A stretch of DNA of 8,783 bases. It comes from an uncultured Sporolactobacillus sp. (GTDB taxonomy: Bacteria > Bacillota > Bacilli > Bacillales > Sporolactobacillaceae). Positions 1-4,364 of the stretch are shown one piece after another (the stretch's first letter is position 1; each line of letters starts with the position of its first letter). The position numbers were made by a program, and so were the translations under genes. The notes below the pieces were generated by a model. That model did no database searches. It was not told the DNA's origin and worked only from the letters and a program-made list of their open reading frames with translations. The stretch is from the NCBI GenBank assembly GCA_900543345.1, contig UQRJ01000106.1, positions 1 through 8,783 on the forward strand, given 5' to 3'.

Positions 1-47
1 GAGATGTCTTAGGGTCTCGTGGGCTCGGAGATGTGTATAAGAGACAG
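1..47 (+). other. Nextera i7 sequencing adapter (not genomic)
   Basis: Bases 14-47 are the 34-base Nextera Read 2 adapter, which ends in the 19-base Tn5 mosaic end at 29-47. Bases 1-5 (GAGAT) match the end of the P7 flow-cell oligo, and 6-13 (GTCTTAGG) sit exactly where the 8-base i7 index belongs. From memory this is the complement of the Nextera XT N726 index. The same block appears reverse-complemented at the other end of the window. It is library-preparation sequence left by incomplete read trimming, so genomic DNA starts at 48. Confidence 0.99.
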
Positions 48-51
48 CCAT
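48..51 (-). CDS. start codon of a gene truncated at the contig edge
   Basis: On the minus strand an AAAGGAG ribosome binding site (58-64) is followed after six bases by ATG (51-49). Only one more genomic base remains before adapter sequence begins. Nothing can be said about the product from its coding sequence. The upstream region carries a cre site and an operator-like inverted repeat, which suggests a catabolic or sugar-uptake gene, but that is inference from regulation only. Confidence 0.5.
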
Positions 52-78
52 TGAAAACTCCTTTCACCGAGTTCTTGA

Positions 79-92
79 TGCAAACGTTTACA
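79..92 (-). promoter_or_regulatory. catabolite-responsive element (cre), CcpA site
   Basis: The minus strand reads TGTAAACGTTTGCA, a full match to the Bacillota cre consensus TGWAARCGYTWNCW. It lies just downstream of the TATAAT box at 99-104, so it overlaps the expected transcription start of the leftward gene starting at 51. CcpA binding at such a position normally blocks initiation, so the truncated gene is probably repressed when a preferred sugar is present. CcpA itself is not in the window. Confidence 0.8.
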
Positions 93-98
93 TTTTTT

Positions 99-124
99 AT
101 TATATAACAGCGACTCGCTGTTAT
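99..124 (-). promoter_or_regulatory. promoter -10 box with operator-like inverted repeat
   Basis: A consensus TATAAT lies on the minus strand at 104-99, about 48 bases before the start codon at 51. Directly upstream is a perfect inverted repeat with 10-bp arms, ATAACAGCGA at 104-113 and its complement at 115-124, separated by one base. It fills the spacer between the -35 and -10 positions. The 17-bp-spaced -35 hexamer is poor. A palindrome there is a typical repressor operator; it could also be a hairpin, but neither side carries a convincing T-run. The regulator is unknown. Confidence 0.6.
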
Positions 125-132
125 TGTTTGCC

Positions 133-164
133 CGGTGACAGATTTTCCAACAAATCGGTGACAG
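133..164 (-). repeat. paired 9-bp direct repeats upstream of a weak promoter
   Basis: CTGTCACCG (minus strand) occurs twice, at 164-156 and 141-133, with a 23-bp period of about two helical turns. The copies sit roughly 40-70 bp upstream of the expected start site of the leftward promoter at 99-104, whose -35 is poor. Tandem direct half-sites at that distance are the usual arrangement for an activator such as an AraC-type protein. That role is inference. The upstream copy directly abuts the acetyltransferase stop codon. Confidence 0.4.
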
Positions 165-716
165 CTAGGCTCGGCCGTATACGTCGCGAAAGATTATTTT
201 TTTCACCTGTCGAAAGGTCGCCGGCGAAAGTTCGCCCGGCCAACTCATGATGCTCAGTTTCACTGCAGCCGTATCCAATGGCTGAAGCGCCGGCTGCCTA
301 TAACCGAACGGATTGAGCCGAAAGCCGAGCCGACGATAAAACCGAATTCGCTGCCACTGCTGGTCGTTCTTCGGTTCTTCGACCTCAAGCACTACCGGCC
401 GCGGTTCGGCAGTCAGATAAGCACGCAGCATCGCTGAACCGACCCCGCGGCCGCGCAGCGACGAATCGACGGCCAGATGCTCAATAAAGCGAAAATCATT
501 TAATTGCCAGTCGGCAATAATGCCGGCAAATGTCCGTCGGTCCGTCTTGGCTTCCAGTAGTCGATATTTCCGATTGTCGAGCAGTGCCCGCGCCCGCCGG
601 CGGCTGCGAAGCTCAACGGCCGGGAACGCCTGCTCCAACAGCTGCCAGGCACGACCGAATCGCGCCGAATCGACCCGGCGAAATTGCAGACCGACCGATC
701 GATCTTGTTCAAGCAT
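165..716 (-). CDS. GNAT-family N-acetyltransferase
   Basis: This 183-residue protein is expected to transfer an acetyl group from acetyl-CoA to an amine; its substrate is not recognisable. The acetyl-CoA pyrophosphate-binding motif A is clear at residues 80-97, with R-G-R-G-V-G at 88-93 fitting the [RQ]xxGx[GA] rule. A motif-B-like FYRRLGF lies at 126-132. There is no signal peptide or membrane segment, so it is cytosolic. The ATG at 716 is preceded at nine bases by AGGAG (727-731). It follows the aminotransferase/dehydrogenase operon in the same direction but is separated by 272 bp containing tandem repeats, so co-transcription is uncertain. The C-terminal 40 residues beyond motif B match nothing I know. 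Confidence 0.88.
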   Translation of the reverse strand: MLEQDRSVGLQFRRVDSARFGRAWQLLEQAFPAVELRSRRRARALLDNRKYRLLEAKTDRRTFAGIIADWQLNDFRFIEHLAVDSSLRGRGVGSAMLRAYLTAEPRPVVLEVEEPKNDQQWQRIRFYRRLGFRLNPFGYRQPALQPLDTAAVKLSIMSWPGELSPATFRQVKKIIFRDVYGRA

Positions 717-741
717 ATTTAATTTCTCCTATCAAAATAGC

Positions 742-773
742 CCGGATAAACTCATCCGGAATTTTTGTTTTTT
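742..773 (+). terminator. intrinsic-terminator-like hairpin facing right
   Basis: CCGGAT (742-747) and ATCCGG (754-759) form a perfect 6-bp stem with a 6-base loop, followed on the plus strand by AATTTTTGTTTTTT. This is a rightward terminator shape, yet no rightward gene precedes it. On the minus strand the same hairpin lies just upstream of the acetyltransferase ribosome binding site, followed only by a weak TATTTT. It may stop antisense transcription, or act weakly as a terminator for the dehydrogenase message. Confidence 0.5.
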
Positions 774-826
774 AGCGGTTCAAGCAAGCATTCCGACGCG
801 ATTTTTGTGTGTTCAACCGCACCGAT

Positions 827-963
827 CCCACGCTCAGCCCCATTGATCCCACGTTCATCGTCCTTATTCCCGCGCTCAGCCCTATTAATCCCGCGCTCAT
901 CGTCCTTATTCCCGCGCTCAGTCCCATTAATCCCGCGCTTAGTGCCTATATTCCCACGCCCAG
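827..963. repeat. 21-bp tandem repeat, about 6.5 copies, with 42-bp superperiod
   Basis: Units start at 827, 848, 869, 890, 911 and 932, with a partial one from 953, and all begin CCCRCGYTYA on the plus strand. Two unit types alternate: odd copies continue GYCCYATTRAT, while even copies continue TCGTCCTTATT (the last even copy diverges). Because 21 is seven codons, frames stay open on both strands. The minus strand has a 51-codon frame (927-772) reading a heptad of the MSAGIRT type, but no ribosome binding site precedes it. I read the array as non-coding. It sits between the dehydrogenase stop and the acetyltransferase, and its leftward RNA would be rich in GGG tracts. Confidence 0.9.
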
Positions 964-988
964 TGCGGGTTCACTCTTCATCCGGCAA

Positions 989-1981
989 TTACCGACCGTT
1001 TACCTGATGCGCGCTCTTTCCCGTTTTTACGATAGACAGCGTATCATTCAAGCTGATTTCCACCATATTTTTTACGGCAATGTTCGTATAAAAACCGATA
1101 TGCGGGGTAATCAGCACATTAGTCATCCCGCGCAATGTTCTCAATTGCTCGCTTGGGAGTGTTTTTCCGCGCAGATCATGGTTAAAAAAGTCGGCCTCGC
1201 CTTCCAGCGTATCGAGTGCGGCGCCGGCGATTGTTTGCTTTTTCAAAGCCTCGATCAGTGCGTCGGTGTCGAGCACCGGTCCGCGCGAGGCATTAATCAG
1301 CAAAGCATCGTGCTTCATCAGTGCCAATTCGTCCGCCCCGATCAGCCGGACGGTCGACTTCAGTAGCGGTACATGCAAGGTGACGATGTCCGCCCGCCGC
1401 AACAATTCCTCCTTGCCGACATAAGTCAGCACCTCGTTCAGTTCCGGGCGATGCACAACATCGGCGGCAATCACCGTTGCGCCAAGGCCTTTGAACAAAC
1501 GGGCAACCGTCGCGCCGATGCGGCCGGCGCCGATCACTCCGACTGTCAGCGAACGAATTTCTCGGGCCATCAGACCGGACCAGCGAAAATCCTGCTGCGC
1601 CTCACGGGCTTCGAACTGCGGCAAGTTACGGATCAGCCGCATAGCCTGCGTGACGACCAGTTCGGCAACCGAGTGCGGCGAATAAGCCGGCACATTGGTC
1701 ACCGCCAGACCGGCGGCAGAGGCTGCGTCCAGATCAATCATATCGTAACCGGCCGTCCGCGTCGCGATCTGACGAATACCCAACGAAGCCAGCGTAGCGT
1801 ATAGCGACGGATCGAGCCGTCCGCGTTGTTGGATCACCACGCCGTCGTAACCGCGGACCCCGTCTACCGTCCCCGGTGTGAGATCGTCCGGACGCACATC
1901 TACCGTCACGCCGGTTTTTTGCTCCCACTCCCGGGCGGCCGCCTGTTCATCGTCTCTGACAGTAAACATTAGAAACTTCAT
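989..1981 (-). CDS. D-2-hydroxyacid dehydrogenase (D-lactate dehydrogenase family)
   Basis: An NAD-dependent cytosolic enzyme of 330 residues that reduces a 2-oxoacid to the D-2-hydroxyacid. The length and layout fit the D-LDH / D-hydroxyisocaproate dehydrogenase family of lactic acid bacteria. The nucleotide-binding GAGRIG is at 151-156, with Asp174 ending the second strand, which favours NAD over NADP. Aligning by eye to the Lactobacillus enzyme, catalytic Arg, Glu and His fall at R233 (ASRGP), E262 (LEGE) and H294 (TPHIGFYT). Its ATG overlaps the aminotransferase TAA by one base (TAATG), with GAGGAG nine bases before, so the two are translationally coupled. The aromatic-codon leader upstream of the operon suggests aryl-pyruvates as substrates rather than, or besides, pyruvate. 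Substrate choice cannot be read from sequence alone. Confidence 0.92.
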   Translation of the reverse strand: MKFLMFTVRDDEQAAAREWEQKTGVTVDVRPDDLTPGTVDGVRGYDGVVIQQRGRLDPSLYATLASLGIRQIATRTAGYDMIDLDAASAAGLAVTNVPAYSPHSVAELVVTQAMRLIRNLPQFEAREAQQDFRWSGLMAREIRSLTVGVIGAGRIGATVARLFKGLGATVIAADVVHRPELNEVLTYVGKEELLRRADIVTLHVPLLKSTVRLIGADELALMKHDALLINASRGPVLDTDALIEALKKQTIAGAALDTLEGEADFFNHDLRGKTLPSEQLRTLRGMTNVLITPHIGFYTNIAVKNMVEISLNDTLSIVKTGKSAHQVNGR

Positions 1982-3168
1982 TATTTCGCGCTCCTCTTTT
2001 CACTTTGTATGTACTGGCCGATCCGCCGCATCGCTTCTTCCAACTCGTCCATACTTGCTGCGTAGCTGATCCGGATGCGGCCCTCGCTGCCCGGGCCGAA
2101 CGAATCACCGGGGATCACGGCCACTTTCGCCTTCCGCGCCAGGTCGAGGCAAAATGGCAAACTATCTTGGATCAGGCCGGCGGGAATTTTGGGGAACAGA
2201 TAAAACGCCCCTTCCGGTTTCGGACAGTCGAAACCGAACTGTTGCAATTTTCGATAGACAAAATCGCGCCGGCACCGGTATTCGTCACACATCTTCGGGC
2301 CGTCGTTCAATCCGTTCGCAAATGCTTCCCGCGCCGCATCCTGAGCCATCGTCGCCGCCGAAGTGATCGTAAACTGGTGCACCATGCCGATTTTGGCGAT
2401 GACATCGGCCGGACCGCAAAGAAAACCGATCCGCCAGCCGGTCATCGCGTGTGACTTGGATGCTCCGTTGATCAGCACTGTCTGCTCCGGCAAGTATTCG
2501 GCTAACGGCACATGGCGTTCACCATAAGTCAACTCACTGTAAATCTCGTCGCTGACGGCAAAAATATCACGGCCCGAAAGTACCTTGGCAATTGCCTTAA
2601 GCGCATCGCGACGATAGGTCACTCCGGTCGGATTCGTCGGGAAATTGAAGATAATCGCTTTGACCGACGACCCGTATTTCTCCAGGGCCTGTGCCAGCAC
2701 GTCCGGCGAGAGGACAAAATGGTTCGCCGATGTGTCAAGAAATACCGGCTCCGCTCCATTCAGCTGTGTCACCGGAATGTACAGTGGAAAAATCGGCGTC
2801 GGGATCAGCACTCGGTCGCCCGGATTCAAGATCGCCCCAAGCGTTGAGTAGATCGCTTCCGTCGCTCCTTCAGTGACAACGATCTGATCCTCCGGCCGGT
2901 AGTGCAACCCGTATTTCACTTGCAGAAAGCGGGCAATCGCCCGCCGCAGCTCCGGCGTTCCGTCCGACGGCGCGTAATGGCTGCGGTTAGCAGCGATACT
3001 GGCCTGTCCCGCTCGTTTGATGTGTTCCGGCGTGTTAAAATCCGGTTCGCCCAAGGTCAGCTTAATCATTCCCGGTATCGACGAAACATCGTGATCGAAC
3101 TGCAAAATATCCGACGGCTTGAGCAGATGCAATTCTTTTTTCATTCTTGCGACTAGTGAATGACTCAT
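1981..3168 (-). CDS. class I/II PLP-dependent aminotransferase, probably aromatic
   Basis: This 395-residue cytosolic fold-type I aminotransferase moves an amino group between an amino acid and a 2-oxoacid. Visible landmarks are GEPDF at 40-44, FPTNPTG with N179, SDEIY with D207 and Y210, the PLP lysine K238 in GASKSHAMTGWRIG, and R366 in RIRISYA, which binds the substrate carboxylate. This pattern fits the AraT/PatA group, which includes aromatic aminotransferases and the related N-acetyl-diaminopimelate aminotransferase. I chose ATG at 3168 because GGGGGAG lies six bases before it. A GTG at 3183 is also in frame but has AGGGG directly against it. It is first in the operon and is preceded by a leader with Phe/Tyr/Trp codons and a terminator, the main reason for calling it aromatic. 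Confidence 0.9.
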   Translation of the reverse strand: MSHSLVARMKKELHLLKPSDILQFDHDVSSIPGMIKLTLGEPDFNTPEHIKRAGQASIAANRSHYAPSDGTPELRRAIARFLQVKYGLHYRPEDQIVVTEGATEAIYSTLGAILNPGDRVLIPTPIFPLYIPVTQLNGAEPVFLDTSANHFVLSPDVLAQALEKYGSSVKAIIFNFPTNPTGVTYRRDALKAIAKVLSGRDIFAVSDEIYSELTYGERHVPLAEYLPEQTVLINGASKSHAMTGWRIGFLCGPADVIAKIGMVHQFTITSAATMAQDAAREAFANGLNDGPKMCDEYRCRRDFVYRKLQQFGFDCPKPEGAFYLFPKIPAGLIQDSLPFCLDLARKAKVAVIPGDSFGPGSEGRIRISYAASMDELEEAMRRIGQYIQSEKRSAK

Positions 3169-3204
3169 CGGACACTCCCCCACCCCTAAATTTTTTACAA
3201 TTTA

Positions 3205-3244
3205 CAACAAAAATCATCCGCCTGCCTCAACAGCCGCGGATGAT
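3205..3244 (-). terminator. intrinsic terminator in the aminotransferase leader (attenuator)
   Basis: On the minus strand ATCATCCGC (3244-3236) pairs perfectly with GCGGATGAT (3221-3213) across a 14-base loop, followed by TTTTGTTG. It lies 45 bases upstream of the aminotransferase ATG and downstream of the operon promoter. It would therefore abort transcription before the structural genes unless an alternative fold forms. Its 5' arm can instead pair with 3298-3287 (see the antiterminator entry). Confidence 0.85.
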
Positions 3245-3342
3245 TGAACAATCTTTTTCAGGACACCGCCCGGACTATCGAAACATTCATCCACGCGGTG
3301 CTTTTCTTCGCACCGAATCAGTTCCGGTTTTCCCCATGGATG
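3234..3342 (-). promoter_or_regulatory. competing antiterminator / anti-antiterminator segments
   Basis: Four leader segments can pair in the classical attenuator order on the minus-strand RNA. Segment 1, CATCCATG (3342-3335), lies inside the leader peptide frame and pairs over 8 bp with segment 2, CGTGGATG (3296-3289). A wider segment 2 (3298-3287, CCGC-GT-GGATGA) pairs over 10 bp, with a 2-base bulge, with segment 3, TCATCCGCGG (3243-3234). Segment 3 is also the 5' arm of the terminator. A small hairpin GGTGC/GCACC (3314-3310 with 3301-3297) also competes for segment 2. Pairings were found by eye, with no energies calculated. Confidence 0.6.
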
Positions 3343-3443
3343 CAAACTGTGGAGAAGTGTCCGCACCCTGCCGGCCGGATGCAAACGCCCAAAAACCAGA
3401 AGTAATAAAACACGGTTTTCGCTTGGTACTTTCGCCGGTTCAT
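3318..3443 (-). CDS. leader peptide with six consecutive aromatic residues
   Basis: A 41-codon frame starts at ATG 3443-3441 and ends at TGA 3320-3318. It begins nine bases after an excellent AAAGGAG (3459-3453) and lies about 25 bases downstream of the likely transcription start. Residues 12-17 are F-Y-Y-F-W-F, in a context of VFYYFWFLG, encoded at 3410-3393. The frame is too short and odd to be an enzyme. Its second half overlaps pairing segment 1, and a terminator follows before the aminotransferase. It fits a cis-acting attenuation peptide whose translation speed reports charged tRNA-Phe, tRNA-Tyr and tRNA-Trp. The product probably has no function away from its own message. Other readings are chance, or a small hydrophobic peptide. 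Confidence 0.75.
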   Translation of the reverse strand: MNRRKYQAKTVFYYFWFLGVCIRPAGCGHFSTVCIHGENRN

Positions 3444-3473
3444 CCGAAAAAACTCCTTTAGATCGTGCATCTA

Positions 3474-3502
3474 TTATTAGCAGATTTTCCCGCTTCTGTC
3501 AA
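3474..3502 (-). promoter_or_regulatory. sigma-A promoter of the aminotransferase operon
   Basis: The minus strand has a perfect -35 TTGACA (3502-3497). A -10 follows, read either as TAATAA with a 17-bp spacer or AATAAT (3478-3473) with 18 bp, preceded by TG. It is the best promoter in the window. Transcription should start near 3467, giving a leader of about 300 nt before the aminotransferase ATG. It lies 35 bases past the stop codon of the preceding membrane-protein gene, so the operon has its own start. Confidence 0.82.
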
Positions 3503-3536
3503 GGTTGAAAGCGCCTTCCCCGATTCGTGCCCGGTA

Positions 3537-4253
3537 TCATCCCTTTTTCTTCCGATCACTTCTCTCAAGCAGGTGTGCCAGCAGTCGGCGAGTTTTGCTC
3601 TTCATTAGAAAAGCGGTAACCAGAACAGCGACGGCTATGCCCGTGACGATCGCCGCCGCGATATAATTTTCCTTCTGCAGATTAGCGCCGATCGAGCAGG
3701 CGACGACGAGTGACGGAATCCGTGCCGCCATTGAAACCATTAGAAAACCAAGCGGCCGCACCGGCGTCAGTCCGGCGATATAGCAAAGTAAGTCCTTCGG
3801 CATACCCGGGATCAGGAACAAGATCAGTGTCGTCAGCTGCGATTTCCGGCTGTTCACAAGCAAACTTAGCTTTTCCATCCTTTTTTCCTCAATAAAAAGG
3901 CGCAGCAGCGAGCCGCCGAACAAGCGGGCCAGATAAAAAGCAATTGTCGAACCGATCGCGATGCCGATGAGTGAATAGAGTGAACCGAGAAGCGCGCCGT
4001 AGACAAAACCGCCGGCAATTTCCGGCACTTCTCCGGGAATGACGGCAATGATAACCTGTAGCAGCTGAAATCCGATAAAGACAAAAATACTGATCCCGCC
4101 GTAAGAATTAAGAAAAGCTTCCATTTCTCCGGGATTGCTCGCCAAGCGGGTCAGTTCCGGTCCGTAACGAACGGTCGGCCAGATAATCAGAATCAGCGCG
4201 GCGCATAACGCGACACTATGGATGATCACTCTTATTCGTGAGTAAAAATTCAT
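3537..4253 (-). CDS. TVP38/TMEM64 (VTT domain) family membrane protein
   Basis: A 238-residue polytopic membrane protein of the TVP38/TMEM64 group, related to DedA and to eukaryotic VTT-domain lipid scramblases. Bacterial members are linked to membrane homeostasis, but the exact substrate is unknown. The N-terminal membrane segment is about residues 9-26. The conserved core includes PGEVPEIAGGFVYG (73-86), the FYLARLFG turn (106-113) and FLIPGMPKDLLCYIAG (146-161). The C-terminus ends in a basic tail (RSDRKKKG). I chose ATG at 4253, preceded at nine bases by AGAGG. A TTG nine codons upstream is open but has no ribosome binding site ahead of it. It follows the ClC gene by 111 bp with no clear promoter or terminator between, so they may be co-transcribed. 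Confidence 0.87.
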   Translation of the reverse strand: MNFYSRIRVIIHSVALCAALILIIWPTVRYGPELTRLASNPGEMEAFLNSYGGISIFVFIGFQLLQVIIAVIPGEVPEIAGGFVYGALLGSLYSLIGIAIGSTIAFYLARLFGGSLLRLFIEEKRMEKLSLLVNSRKSQLTTLILFLIPGMPKDLLCYIAGLTPVRPLGFLMVSMAARIPSLVVACSIGANLQKENYIAAAIVTGIAVAVLVTAFLMKSKTRRLLAHLLERSDRKKKG

Positions 4254-4364
4254 TCGATTAAACCTCTTCAGCTCCTGCAAATCGCCGGCATTTCAGTATT
4301 TAGTCAGTCAATTGTTCGCATGCGTCAGCGTGCTTTCCGACGGTTCGGGGCAAAAATGCATGCC

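Noticed and set aside
29..47. Tn5 inverted terminal repeats framing the window (with 8741-8759)
   Set aside because: The 19-base mosaic ends are fused to the Nextera adapter and an index, so they come from tagmentation, not from a resident transposon.
809..1366. 185-codon plus-strand reading frame with proline-rich repeats
   Set aside because: It runs through the 21-bp repeat and then antisense to the dehydrogenase. It has no ribosome binding site, and the dehydrogenase has all its catalytic residues on the other strand.
3169..3183. Aminotransferase start at GTG 3183
   Set aside because: The only purine-rich stretch ahead touches the codon without spacing, while ATG 3168 has GGGGGAG at six bases and matches the usual family length.
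3184..3467. T-box riboswitch upstream of the aminotransferase
   Set aside because: The length and the AGTA near 3430 are suggestive, but the conserved AGGGTGGNACCGCG element is not present before the terminator. The nearest look-alike (AGGGTGCGG near 3363-3371) is far from it and mismatched in the tRNA-end-binding bases. A leader peptide explains the region better.
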